61,676 bases of DNA from Syntrophobacteraceae bacterium (GCA_031292195.1 JARLHP010000184.1:1-61676), one strand, 5' to 3'; positions 1-8,070 are shown, numbered from the stretch's first letter. Translations and numbers: made by a program. The notes: generated from the letters alone by a model not told the origin.

Positions 1-2
1 GC

Positions 3-125
3 TTGTCGAAGGGGACGGTCGACCACTATGTCACCCACGCCATCGCTCGCCTCGGGGTTCGCAATCGCGCACAGGCCGTGGCGAAGGCGATTCGCTCCCG
101 CCTGATCCCCGGTCGAGCGCCGTAA
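3..125 (+). CDS. LuxR-type HTH regulator, C-terminal end only
   Basis: The window opens inside this gene; only the last 40 codons are present, ending with TAA. They read LSKGTVDHYVTHAIARLG, then VRNRAQAVAKAIRSRLIPG, which is the recognition-helix half of a LuxR/GerE helix-turn-helix: a TV-x2-H helix followed by a KLG.xNR.qAva-like stretch. The A-x-A-x4-LI ending resembles regulators with an autoinducer-binding domain, but the sensory part lies outside the window, so the signal cannot be judged. A perfect stem-loop follows 30 bases after the stop. Confidence 0.8.
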   Translation: MSKGTVDHYVTHAIARLGVRNRAQAVAKAIRSRLIPGRAP

Positions 126-154
126 GGCGTCGTCCGCCTCGGATTTCAGAGATT

Positions 155-178
155 TTCTAGGGTATTTATACCCTAGAA
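155..178. terminator. Perfect 10-bp stem-loop after the LuxR-type gene
   Basis: Arms TTCTAGGGTA and TACCCTAGAA enclose a four-base TTTA loop. It lies 30 bases downstream of the regulator stop and is followed by a short T run, so termination is the simplest reading. The inner 20 bases are also a symmetric palindrome of the size of a lux-box-like operator, so a binding site for the regulator is an alternative. Confidence 0.45.
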
Positions 179-524
179 TTTCCGCCGTATTGCGAACCCG
201 CCCGCCGCCCGTCAGACTCATCTGGTGGTTGCTGGACCGTAAGGACCCGACAACAGGTGCGCCAAAGGGGCAGGTGCATGGAACGCTAAATGAGCGTCCA
301 TGCCGCCCCGCCGCCACACCCTACGCGGGGGCGCACCCCGCTCCTACAAAAAAACCCGATTGGCTATTCTCGGACAGCCGCCCAGGATTTTTCCGGACGT
401 TTGAACTACTAAGAACTCACCGCTGATGGACGCAGATTTTGAAAAAATAGCTGCCCGTGTGCAATCTACGTTCATCTGCGTTTATCAGCGGTGCTTGCCT
501 AAAAGTTTCATCAGGGTGAGGTGC
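179..524. other. Intergenic region without a convincing gene, containing an inverted repeat
   Basis: No reading frame here looks like a real protein. The stretch holds a GC-rich segment with CGCGGGGG/CACCCCGC symmetry near 318-342 and, at 418-493, a pair of 20-base inverted arms typical of scattered intergenic repeats. Confidence 0.5.
418..493. repeat. Inverted repeat of the CCGCTGAT..ATCAGCGG type
   Basis: The left arm at 418-437 and right arm at 474-493 are reverse complements over 20 bases with two mismatches, separated by 36 bases. A related but different pair (ATCCGCAGAT/ATCTGCGGAT) is found at 38129-38194, so this looks like one member of a dispersed family of imperfect palindromes. 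Confidence 0.6.
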
Positions 525-1553
525 TCAGGGCACAAGGACCACTTTGCCGAAAAGTTCTCCCCGCTCCATCAATTCGAAACCGCGTCTTCCCTCGGAAAGG
601 GGCATCACCTGGTCTATGACCGTCCTGATTTTGCCGCTCCAAAGCAGGCGGGTGATGTCGCGAAAGTCTTTGGGCGTACCCATTGTACTCCCGATGAGGC
701 TTATCTGCTTGCCAAAAATCATGCGAACGTCGATTTCGGTCATCGGACCGCTGGTGTTGCCAACTATCACGATCCGGCCGCCCCTTGCCGCGACGGACAT
801 GCTGGTGGAAAGGGTGGCGGCGCCCACGTTATCCACCACGAGGTCCACGCCGCGACGTGCGGTAAGGTTGTGGACCTCTTTGGCCCAGTTCACCCGGGAC
901 CTGTCGATTATAAAATCGGCGCCGAGCTCCAGGGCCTTTTCCCCCTTTCGGGCAGAGCTTGCCACCACGTAGACCAGAGCACCGGCCAGCTTGGCGATTT
1001 GGATGGCCGCCGAGTTCACGCCTCCGCCCGCGCCGACTATCAGCACGGTTTCGCCGGCCCGCAGTTTTGCTCTGGAGATAAGCATCCTCCAGGCCGTAAG
1101 GGTTACCAGAAGAGGCGCGCAGGCTTGGGGAAAGTCGATGTTGTCGGGGATTTTCACCAGGTTTTTGGCGGGCGCTTTGACAAAACGGGCGAATCCCCCC
1201 CGAACATTTTCTCCGATGATCATGTAGCGCGGGCTCATGGAGTGTTCGCCCCGAAGAACGAACTCGTCTTCGACCGGATTTATGCCGTGGTCGATCACCA
1301 CGCGGTGGCCGATTTGAACCCCGGCAGCGCCGTCTCCCAGGCCCACTACAATCCCGGCAATGTCCGAGCCTCCCCAGTGAGGCATCTCCAGCCCCAGGCC
1401 GGGCCATCCCCGCATGACCCATAGATCGAGGTGATTAAGCGCGCACGCTTTTACCTCGATTATGACCTCGCCGCTTGCCGGAACGGGGTCGACCACATCC
1501 TCGTAGCTTAGAACATCCAGATCGCCGTGCTGGTGGAAACAAAGGGCTTTCAT
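525..1553 (-). CDS. Zinc-independent MDR-family NAD(P)H oxidoreductase (quinone-reductase-like)
   Basis: 342 residues, the usual length for the medium-chain dehydrogenase/reductase family. The N-terminal GroES-like fold is followed by a Rossmann domain with VLIVGAGGGVNSAAIQ near residue 170 as the nucleotide loop, then GADFIIDRS and VDLVVDNVG. The catalytic zinc cysteine is replaced by asparagine (ALNHLDLW) and the four-cysteine structural zinc lobe is absent, which points to a quinone oxidoreductase or enoyl-reductase-like enzyme rather than an alcohol dehydrogenase. Start ATG has an AAAGGA ribosome site six bases upstream. The substrate cannot be told from sequence. It is transcribed away from PBP1A. 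Confidence 0.85.
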   Translation of the reverse strand: MKALCFHQHGDLDVLSYEDVVDPVPASGEVIIEVKACALNHLDLWVMRGWPGLGLEMPHWGGSDIAGIVVGLGDGAAGVQIGHRVVIDHGINPVEDEFVLRGEHSMSPRYMIIGENVRGGFARFVKAPAKNLVKIPDNIDFPQACAPLLVTLTAWRMLISRAKLRAGETVLIVGAGGGVNSAAIQIAKLAGALVYVVASSARKGEKALELGADFIIDRSRVNWAKEVHNLTARRGVDLVVDNVGAATLSTSMSVAARGGRIVIVGNTSGPMTEIDVRMIFGKQISLIGSTMGTPKDFRDITRLLWSGKIRTVIDQVMPLSEGRRGFELMERGELFGKVVLVP

Positions 1554-1656
1554 TTTCGGTCCTTTCCGGGCGAGCGCGCCGCCATTTTAGAGGTTGGACA
1601 ATAGCTAAAGCCGCTCCAAATAATTTCAAGCGGTGGGGCCAAAAAAAGCTTTCATA

Positions 1657-1685
1657 TTGAAAAGGGGCCGGTGTGAGCCTATTAT
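1657..1685 (+). promoter_or_regulatory. Putative sigma-70 promoter of the PBP1A gene
   Basis: TTGAAA at 1657-1662 and TATTAT at 1680-1685 are separated by 17 bases. The predicted start near 1692 leaves a leader of about 17 bases before the ATG at 1709, with GAGGTAAGAG as ribosome site. Prediction by eye only. Confidence 0.5.
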
Positions 1686-1708
1686 TACTCGCGAAAGTGA
1701 GGTAAGAG

Positions 1709-4117
1709 ATGAAAAAGCCAGGTCCACAGGGCCGCGACCAGCGCAAGGGGACGCTCCGCTGGTTTGCCTTCGCCCTGTTTTCATTCTTTGTGTGCATCAC
1801 ACTGATCGGCGCCATTGTGGTTTTCGCCTTCTATGTGCAAATCGACCAGTCGCTGCCGAGCGTGGAGTCCCTGAAGAATTATCATCCGCCGCTGGTCACC
1901 AGCGTCTATTCCGCCGACCGCCAGCTCATAGCGGAATTGTTCATCCAGCGAAGGTATCTGGTGTCGCTAAACGAGCTGCCGCCGTATGTGGTCAAGGCGT
2001 TCATCGCCGCGGAGGATTCGCGGTTCTACGAACACGGCGGGGTGGACGTGGTTGGAATCTTTCGCGCGGCGCTAAAAGATCTGGCGGCCGGTCAAATCGT
2101 ACAGGGCGGGAGCACGATTACCCAGCAGGTGGTAAAATCTCTGCTTCTCACCCCCCAGCGGACATTTTCGCGCAAAATCAAAGAGGCCATCCTGGCGCAC
2201 CGGATCGACTCGAGCCTGAGTAAAAACGAAATCCTCTACATTTATTTGAACCAGATTTACCTGGGCGCCGGCGCCTACGGGGTGGAGGCGGCGGCCCGGA
2301 CCTATTTCGACGAACACGCCAGCCAACTCGATCTGGCGCAGGCATCCCTTCTGGCCGGCCTGCCCAGAGCGCCCAACAAATTTTCCCCGGCCACCCACCT
2401 GGCGCAGGCGCGCGAGAGGCAGCGCTATGTGTTGCAAAGAATGGTCGAGGCGCACTTCATAACCAGCGCCGAGGCGCAAAAGGCCCTGGGCGAGCCGTTG
2501 CAGATAGCCGGCAAATCCTTACGCTTTGCCCCGGCGAAGATGGACTATTTTACCGAGGAAGTCCGCCGCGAGGCCGAGGCGCGCTTCGGGCGCGAGATGC
2601 TCTACAAGGAAGGTCTGACCATCGACACCACGGTGGACTACCAGGCGCAGCGGATGGCCGAAACCGCTCTTGACCACGGACTTTCGGCGATCGATAAACG
2701 GCACAGGAAATACCGCGGACTGCATGTGTATGTACCCACCGGAGACTGGCCGGCCACCCTGAAAATCCTGAAGGAATCCAACGGAAAGCTGGAAAAGGGC
2801 AAGGTGGTGGCGGGACTGATAACCGCATTCGACCCTCGAAGCAGGAGCATCTACGTGGACTTGGGGGTGGGCAAGGCGGAGGTTCCCGAATCGGGCTGGA
2901 GATGGGTGCACATTGGGACCAGACAAGCGGAAAAGGTCTTCCGCCGGGGCGACGTCCTGAGGCTTAGACTCGACGAGATGGAAGACGACACCTGGAGCGC
3001 GGGCGTCGAGCAGGATACGGGGCTGGAGGGGGCCATCATGTGCCTGTCGCCTCTTACCGGCAGGGTGATCTGCATGGTGGGCGGGCGCAGCTTCAAAGCC
3101 AGCCAGTTCAACCGGTGCACTCAGGCCCAGCGCCAGCCGGGGTCGTCCTTCAAGCCCATAATTTACGCCGCGGCGCTGGACAAGGGCTATACCGAGGCCT
3201 CGGTGCTCATGGACACCCCCATCAGCTTCCCCGACAGCGCGAGAGGCTCCTGGACCCCGGAGAACTTCGACCGCCGCTACCTGGGGCCGATACTGCTGCG
3301 AAACGCCCTCATCCACTCCCGAAACGTTCCGACCGTAAAGCTTCTCAAGGCAATCGGAATAAGCTACGCCATAAGCTATGCCCGTCAACTGGGGATAACC
3401 ACTCCGCTCACTCATTCCCTGTCCCTTGGTCTGGGGGCATCGGAAGTCACCCTGGAGGGACTGCTGTCCGCCTACTCGACCTTCCCCGGTCTTGGCCAGA
3501 GAGCTCAGCCCTACATCATAGACAAGGTATACGACCGATTCGGCAACCTGGTGGAGCAGCACCAGGTAAAAAGAGAGCAGGCCATATCGGCCAAGACGGC
3601 CTACGTGATTACCGACATACTGCAGGGAGTGGTGCAACACGGGACCGGAATGGCTGCAAGGGCGCTTGACCGGCCATGCGCCGGGAAAACGGGAACCACA
3701 AACGATTTTAATGACGCCTGGTTTATCGGATATACTCCTTCGGTGCTGACCGGGGTCTGGGTGGGCTATGACGACCATTCCTCGCTTGGCAGGGGCGAGG
3801 AGGGGGCGCATGCGGCCTGCCCCATCTGGGTCGAATTCATGAAGCAGTACCTTAAAGACAAGCCTGTCGAGACATTCACGATTCCGGAAGGCATCATTTT
3901 CGCCAGGATAAACGGGGCGAGTGCGGGTTCCAACGACACGAGCGTGGCCTATGCGGCGTTTGCCGACAGAATGCCGGGGCCCGGCGCCAACGTTCCCGGC
4001 CAGCAGGACCAGTCGGAGGAGGCGAGCGGGGAAAATCAAACGGACAATTCGGCGCCCGCGCCGCGCCCGCCGCAGTCTCCAACGGATGATTCCTACTTCA
4101 AATCGGAGCTCTACTAG
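1709..4117 (+). CDS. mrcA: Penicillin-binding protein 1A, bifunctional glycosyltransferase/transpeptidase
   Basis: 802 residues. A cytoplasmic basic tail and one membrane helix (about 20-45) precede a GT51 glycosyltransferase domain with AAEDSRFYEHGG, GGSTITQQVVK and RKIKEAILAHRI. An OB-like insert (about 350-440, starting KVVAGLITAFDP) leads into the class A transpeptidase: SSFK with Ser479 as acyl-enzyme nucleophile, SRN, and KTGT near 660. The C-terminus ends in a Pro/Ala/Gln-rich tail. The protein polymerises lipid II and crosslinks peptidoglycan at the periplasmic face. The OB insert and length fit PBP1A rather than PBP1B. A 17-spaced promoter lies just upstream, and the next gene overlaps its 3' end. 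Confidence 0.95.
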   Translation: MKKPGPQGRDQRKGTLRWFAFALFSFFVCITLIGAIVVFAFYVQIDQSLPSVESLKNYHPPLVTSVYSADRQLIAELFIQRRYLVSLNELPPYVVKAFIAAEDSRFYEHGGVDVVGIFRAALKDLAAGQIVQGGSTITQQVVKSLLLTPQRTFSRKIKEAILAHRIDSSLSKNEILYIYLNQIYLGAGAYGVEAAARTYFDEHASQLDLAQASLLAGLPRAPNKFSPATHLAQARERQRYVLQRMVEAHFITSAEAQKALGEPLQIAGKSLRFAPAKMDYFTEEVRREAEARFGREMLYKEGLTIDTTVDYQAQRMAETALDHGLSAIDKRHRKYRGLHVYVPTGDWPATLKILKESNGKLEKGKVVAGLITAFDPRSRSIYVDLGVGKAEVPESGWRWVHIGTRQAEKVFRRGDVLRLRLDEMEDDTWSAGVEQDTGLEGAIMCLSPLTGRVICMVGGRSFKASQFNRCTQAQRQPGSSFKPIIYAAALDKGYTEASVLMDTPISFPDSARGSWTPENFDRRYLGPILLRNALIHSRNVPTVKLLKAIGISYAISYARQLGITTPLTHSLSLGLGASEVTLEGLLSAYSTFPGLGQRAQPYIIDKVYDRFGNLVEQHQVKREQAISAKTAYVITDILQGVVQHGTGMAARALDRPCAGKTGTTNDFNDAWFIGYTPSVLTGVWVGYDDHSSLGRGEEGAHAACPIWVEFMKQYLKDKPVETFTIPEGIIFARINGASAGSNDTSVAYAAFADRMPGPGANVPGQQDQSEEASGENQTDNSAPAPRPPQSPTDDSYFKSELY

Positions 4118-4538
4118 CTTGCCGGCATGGCTTCTATATTCGATCCTGGCGCTTCTTGCCTGGGGCCTGTGGGGTTTTTTACCCAAAGTGGCCCTGGGTT
4201 TTCTCGATCCCGCAACGGCGTTCGTCTTTGAAGCATTTGGCGGGGCTTTAACGGGCCTGCTGGTGATGCTCATTTTCCGGCCCCGGCTGGCCGGTGCGCC
4301 GATTCAGGGTATACTTCCCGCCTTTTTTACCGGTGTGCTGGGATACCTGGGCCTGATTCTTTTCATGTATGCCATACGCGAGGGGGAAAAGATCAGCATA
4401 ATAGCCCCCCTCACCGCTCTTTACCCCGTGGTGACCATTGGTCTGGCGATGATCTTTTTGCATGAAAAAATCAACCTGGTGCAATTTGCCGGGGTCGTTC
4501 TGGCGCTAATCTCCATATTGCTGATTTCACACCAATAG
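4086..4538 (+). CDS. Half-size EamA/DMT-family membrane protein
   Basis: About 150 residues with four to five hydrophobic helices, including LLYSILALLAWGLWGFLPK at the start and VVTIGLAMIFLHEKINLVQF near the end; the last motif is the classic second-repeat signature of EamA transporters. Typical EamA proteins carry two such repeats, so this one would work as a dimer. The ATG at 4086 overlaps the PBP1A gene by 32 bases; a TTG at 4119, two bases after the PBP1A stop, is an equally good start and would remove a polar N-terminus. Substrate unknown; it is probably co-transcribed with PBP1A. Confidence 0.75.
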   Translation: MIPTSNRSSTSLPAWLLYSILALLAWGLWGFLPKVALGFLDPATAFVFEAFGGALTGLLVMLIFRPRLAGAPIQGILPAFFTGVLGYLGLILFMYAIREGEKISIIAPLTALYPVVTIGLAMIFLHEKINLVQFAGVVLALISILLISHQ

Positions 4539-4809
4539 AGACCGAACATTTTTGTGCCTTTTGTGCACGAAATATTTCGATCTTGTCTCAAAACCGGGAT
4601 AAAATCGTACCGGAAATTTGGCTCTTGCAAGAAAACAGTCCCTTTGTGAACCCGCCGCCCTGGCCGTTGGAATCGCTTGCAGGGGTGGATCCGGCGCAAA
4701 GGCGAAAGAGCTTTAAAGGCAGTGAGCACAAATATTGCTCATTGGGTAGGTGGATAAGAACGTATCGGGGAAAATCACTGTCAATTTATTCGAGTAGAAG
4801 AGGTGAAAA

Positions 4810-5154
4810 ATGGGAAATTTGGGTCTACCCCTGGGCGCATGGCTGGTATTTGTGGGGTCCGCTCTTCTGGAGGTGGGCGGAGACGCGGTGGTGCGAAAGG
4901 GTCTTCGGGGCGCGAGCGTGGCGGTAATCCTGGCCGGAGGTCTGATGCTGGCGGGCTACGGCCTGCTGGTAAACACGGTGCGCTGGGATTTTTCGAGGCT
5001 GCTGGGCGTCTATGTGGCCGTATTCGCCATAGTGAGCATAATGGCCGGCAAATTTGTGTTCGGGGAGTCCATTGCAAACGCCACCTGGCTGGGGTTGCTC
5101 ATTATTGTGGCGGGCGGTTTGGTCATCCAGTTCGGCCAGCACATAATCGGTTAA
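4810..5154 (+). CDS. Small four-helix membrane protein, SMR/EamA-like
   Basis: 114 residues forming four hydrophobic helices: LGAWLVFVGSALLEVGGDA, VAVILAGGLMLAGYGLLV, LLGVYVAVFAIVSIMAGKF and TWLGLLIIVAGGLVIQF. Size and layout match the small multidrug resistance/YnfA-like group, and the glutamate in helix 1 (ALLEVGGD) sits where SMR proteins carry their proton-coupled carboxylate. AGAGGTGAAAA in front of the ATG is a good ribosome site. The upstream 270 bases (4539-4809) show no other gene. Membership in the superfamily is likely; transport activity and substrate are not shown. Confidence 0.7.
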   Translation: MGNLGLPLGAWLVFVGSALLEVGGDAVVRKGLRGASVAVILAGGLMLAGYGLLVNTVRWDFSRLLGVYVAVFAIVSIMAGKFVFGESIANATWLGLLIIVAGGLVIQFGQHIIG

Positions 5155-5228
5155 AATAGCATACTCAGGGGCCCTTGGTCCGTCAATTGGCGATGAGCAC
5201 CACATACACTGAAAAAGGGTGTTGGCAG

Positions 5229-6188
5229 ATGCTTGAAACTGGAACGGTTTTTCAGGACCGCTACAAGATCCTGGCCCCTTTGGGCCAGGGGGGATTCGGG
5301 GCTACTTTTCTGGCCCAAGACCTGGAGTCCAACGACAAGGTCGTGATGAAAGTCCCGCATATCACGCAGTTGGGAGACCCGGCCGTCTACGAGCGTTTCA
5401 GGCGGGAAGTGGCCATAGGCAAGCTTTTGAACCATTCGGATGTCCCCGTGGCCGTGGCGATCTCCGAAGATAATCCGCCCTACCTCGTTTTGAAATACGC
5501 CGAGGGCGAGTCGCTGGCGAAGGTGCTCGAAGAAAAAGGCAGGCTTTCGGCCGAGGAAGTGACGAAAATGGTAGCGAACCTGCTCGATGCGCTCCATTAC
5601 TGCCACGAAAGAGGTGTTTATCACCGGGACATAAAACCGGAGAACCTCGTTTTGGGCCCCGACGGCCATTTGAAAATCCTCGATTTCGGCATAGCTCTCA
5701 TGGAGGGCTCGCCTCGCGTAACCTGGCGGGGCTTTTCGGGCCTCATGGGTACCCCCGAATACATGGCCCCCGAACAGATCAAGGGGGAGCGGGGGTGCGC
5801 CAAAAGCGATATCTACGCGGTGGGATGCCTCATCTATCACCTGCTGAGCGGTTCTCCCCCCTTTACGGGCGACAACCCTCTAACGATCATGTATCAGCAC
5901 ATGACCAAAGACCCCGTACCGCTCACTTCGTTAAAGGGCTTGCACCCCGGAATACGGGCGGTGGTGAGCAGGGCCTTGCGGCGGCGCAAGGAGGAACGCT
6001 ACGAATCGGCCGAGCAGATGGCCAACGACCTGCGCGTTCCGGACAACGCCGACCTCGGGTGGCTGGATAAACCGGACCCGCCGCTTGCCGCGGTTCTTCC
6101 CACCGCCAAAAACAACCTGCTGATATACGGCGGGGCCGTCGTGGCCGCAGTGGTGATCGTGCTGCTGCTGATGCTGCTTAGAAAGTGA
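5229..6188 (+). CDS. Membrane-anchored Hanks-type Ser/Thr protein kinase
   Basis: About 319 residues from the ATG at 5229, chosen because AAAGGG lies nine bases upstream; ATG 5193 is a longer alternative. The kinase domain is complete: glycine loop GQGGFGATF, ATP-binding lysine in VVMKVPH, catalytic HRDIKPENL (Asp134), DFG (Asp152) and the APE region as MAPEQ. A single hydrophobic helix (about 297-317) followed by RK ends the protein, so the kinase is tail-anchored facing the cytoplasm with no extracellular sensor such as PASTA repeats. The convergent genes downstream encode a PP2C phosphatase and a P-II protein, so the phosphatase is a plausible partner. Confidence 0.9.
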   Translation: MLETGTVFQDRYKILAPLGQGGFGATFLAQDLESNDKVVMKVPHITQLGDPAVYERFRREVAIGKLLNHSDVPVAVAISEDNPPYLVLKYAEGESLAKVLEEKGRLSAEEVTKMVANLLDALHYCHERGVYHRDIKPENLVLGPDGHLKILDFGIALMEGSPRVTWRGFSGLMGTPEYMAPEQIKGERGCAKSDIYAVGCLIYHLLSGSPPFTGDNPLTIMYQHMTKDPVPLTSLKGLHPGIRAVVSRALRRRKEERYESAEQMANDLRVPDNADLGWLDKPDPPLAAVLPTAKNNLLIYGGAVVAAVVIVLLLMLLRK

Positions 6189-6216
6189 AAGCGACCAAAG
6201 AAAAGAGATAAAAAGA

Positions 6217-6237
6217 GCGGGGGAGCGTCTCCCCCGC
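6217..6237. terminator. GCGGGGGAG/CTCCCCCGC hairpin after the kinase gene
   Basis: A perfect 9-bp GC stem with a CGT loop lies 29 bases after the kinase stop. It is followed by a C run rather than a T run, so it is not a textbook intrinsic terminator. The identical hairpin with the same AAAAGA flank recurs at 46870-46890 after a response regulator gene, suggesting a reused 3'-end element. Confidence 0.45.
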
Positions 6238-6268
6238 CCCCCCCCCAAACAGAGCCGCCAAGCGGCGA

Positions 6269-6435
6269 GGGGGTGTGGGCAATGTTGTTGAGTTAAGTAG
6301 CCCCGAGTTTTTCCGGCCTGTTTGAACACCATTTGTTTGGAGGCCTCTTTGTGACTCTCGGCTGAGTAGGGTGGCGGGATTTGGGCCTGCAGCATCTCAC
6401 GCGCGAGATGGCATTTTGGATATCGGTGAATATTT
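6269..6435. repeat. Long dispersed repeat, copy A
   Basis: About 165 bases here align at roughly 85-90% by eye with 61503-61676 at the right edge of the window; shared blocks include GAACACCATT, TTGGAGGCCTCTTTGTGACT and GAGATGGCATTTTGGATA. On the minus strand both copies keep an open frame with shared peptides (SAESHKEASK, MVFKQAGK), so it may be a decayed or short protein-coding element. No terminal inverted repeats were found. Confidence 0.7.
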
Positions 6436-6530
6436 TTGCCGCTTTTTGCGGATCATCCGGTGCGAGTATGGGCCGCGTCGGGCGGAATTCAATATGATCA
6501 GAGATAACTTGATTGATGGTTCTGATCTGT

Positions 6531-6571
6531 GACCCCTCACGGGGTCATGATCTGCGACCCCGTGAGGGGTC
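6531..6571. repeat. Perfect 16-bp inverted repeat in the kinase/P-II intergenic region
   Basis: GACCCCTCACGGGGTC (6531-6546) and GACCCCGTGAGGGGTC (6556-6571) are exact reverse complements with a nine-base loop. Each arm is itself partly symmetric (GACCCC/GGGGTC). It sits between two convergent transcription units, where a bidirectional terminator or a repeat insertion are both possible. The rest of 6435-6729 shows no gene. Confidence 0.6.
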
Positions 6572-6729
6572 GTCGCCTTCTTTTTCGTTTCCTTCCGGGG
6601 GTATCGCGGCCTCACGGCCTCAACCCCGGCTAATGGCTTTGATCCCTCCGGGATCATGGGGCCTCGGGCCCCGGCGTATTAATTCGTTGCCCACCGAAAA
6701 ACAATGCCACGCACTGTTGACTCAGGACA

Positions 6730-7068
6730 CTAGATGGCGCTTTCCCCGGTTTCTCCCGTCCTGATCCGGACGGCGTTGCCGATGGGATAGGTAAAGATTT
6801 TGCCGTCTCCGATTTCGCCGGTTCGAGAGATTTCGATTATAGCCCGGATAACCTCATCCACCATGTCGTCCGAAACAACCATCTCTATTTTGGTTTTCGG
6901 AAGCAGATTAATATTGAATTCGGTGTTCCAGTCGTCCCGGGTGTGACCTTTTTGTAAACCGCAGCCGATCACTTCGGTCACGGTCATCCCCTTAACCCCC
7001 AGATTGCCAAGAACGTTACGCACTTCCATTATTTTAGCCGGACGCAGAATGCATTCAATTTTAGTCAT
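6730..7068 (-). CDS. glnB: P-II family signal protein with Phe at the uridylylation site
   Basis: 112 residues, the normal P-II length. The family core is present: Gln39-Lys40-Gly41-His42 before the T-loop, NLLPKTKIE (Lys58) after it, GEIGDGKIF near 86 and the RIRTGE end that closes the ATP site. P-II trimers read ATP/ADP and 2-oxoglutarate and control ammonium channels, glutamine synthetase or nitrogenase. Here the T-loop is divergent (TRDDWNTEF) and residue 51, the tyrosine modified by GlnD in enteric GlnB/GlnK, is phenylalanine. It follows the PP2C gene by 49 bases on the same strand; no amtB or glnA is nearby, so the target is unknown. Confidence 0.85.
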   Translation of the reverse strand: MTKIECILRPAKIMEVRNVLGNLGVKGMTVTEVIGCGLQKGHTRDDWNTEFNINLLPKTKIEMVVSDDMVDEVIRAIIEISRTGEIGDGKIFTYPIGNAVRIRTGETGESAI

Positions 7069-7117
7069 TTTTCACCGCCTATGAGACCCCAAAGTCTTCT
7101 TTTCGGATGGATACCAG

Positions 7118-7870
7118 CTATACTTTGTTGACCTTGACAGTCAGTATGGTCATGTTGTCATGGCCGCCGCGCCTGTTGAGTTCGGCCACCAGTTCGACCA
7201 TGGCCACATCGGAGGAACCCTGCTCCATCAAGAACGACTTCAGTTCGTCGTGGGTGGCATGTTCCAGTATTCCATCGGTAATCATACAGAAAATATCCCC
7301 CGGCTGGGTAAGTCCGGAATAAAAGTCGGGCACGAGCAAAGGACCTTCTCCCACCGCTTTTAAAAGTACATTTTTGTTGGGGTGGGTCCTGGCCTCTTCG
7401 GCGCTTATGAGCCCCAACCGCATAAGCTTTCCCACCAGGTTGTGGTCCTTGGTCAGTTGGATCAAATCATTATCACGCAGCAGCATGATTTTGGAATCAC
7501 CCACATGAGTAATGAAAAAATGGTTTTGTTTCAAGAGAAGAGTTGACAGGGTGCATTTCATATTTCGCGCCGCATCGTGACTGATCGACAGATCGAAGAT
7601 GTGCAGGGAAGTCCTGTGAAAGGCGTTCTTGAGCCGCTCGGGGATCTTTTCGGTGAGATCGCTGAAATAATATTCCTGCAGCAGGACATTTACCGCTTCG
7701 GCGCTGGCCACTTCCCCCGCGGAGCTTCCCCCCACACCGTCGGAAACCGCGAACAGGCTTCCCAGCCTGCTTAGTCCCGAATCCTTCGGCACGTACCAGC
7801 CAAAATAATCTTCGTTGTTCTGGCGGACCATTCCCTTATCGGAAAGGCCGCGCACTTTCAAGGCTTCCAT
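7118..7870 (-). CDS. PP2C-family Ser/Thr protein phosphatase
   Basis: About 250 residues from the ATG at 7870, preceded by GGGGGA at good spacing; an upstream start at 7930 would add an unconserved 20-residue tail. PP2C motifs appear in order: RQNNEDYF, AVSDGVGG (metal aspartate), THVGDSKI, ITDGILE and GGHDNMTIL, providing the two-metal aspartate set. This is the PrpC/Stp type of soluble bacterial phosphatase that reverses Hanks-type kinases. It is the first gene of a unit with the P-II gene and faces the kinase gene at 5.2-6.2 kb, so a kinase-phosphatase pair around a P-II protein is plausible but not shown. Confidence 0.9.
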   Translation of the reverse strand: MEALKVRGLSDKGMVRQNNEDYFGWYVPKDSGLSRLGSLFAVSDGVGGSSAGEVASAEAVNVLLQEYYFSDLTEKIPERLKNAFHRTSLHIFDLSISHDAARNMKCTLSTLLLKQNHFFITHVGDSKIMLLRDNDLIQLTKDHNLVGKLMRLGLISAEEARTHPNKNVLLKAVGEGPLLVPDFYSGLTQPGDIFCMITDGILEHATHDELKSFLMEQGSSDVAMVELVAELNRRGGHDNMTILTVKVNKV

Positions 7871-8070
7871 TACTAAATCCCCCGGAGGGTAAAATGGAAA
7901 AGGCAAAAGGGAGCAGCGAAATTTTTTCATTTCACTTTCAACCTTTGCCTTGAGGAAGGGGGAGTGAAAATTTTGCCCTTTTAAACTTCGGAGTTTGCCT
8001 TCCAGGGCTTTTCACTCCCCGCCTCGTGTTGCGACCCAAATATGGAGATTACTTTCCTGCCGAACCCACT

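Noticed and set aside
190-426. 78-codon frame after the LuxR-type gene
   Set aside because: Runs into an inverted repeat, no ribosome site and no protein-like pattern.
2519-4273. 584-codon open frame on the minus strand opposite PBP1A
   Set aside because: Antisense to a gene with all catalytic motifs; composition is that of a mirrored GC-rich frame with no domain.
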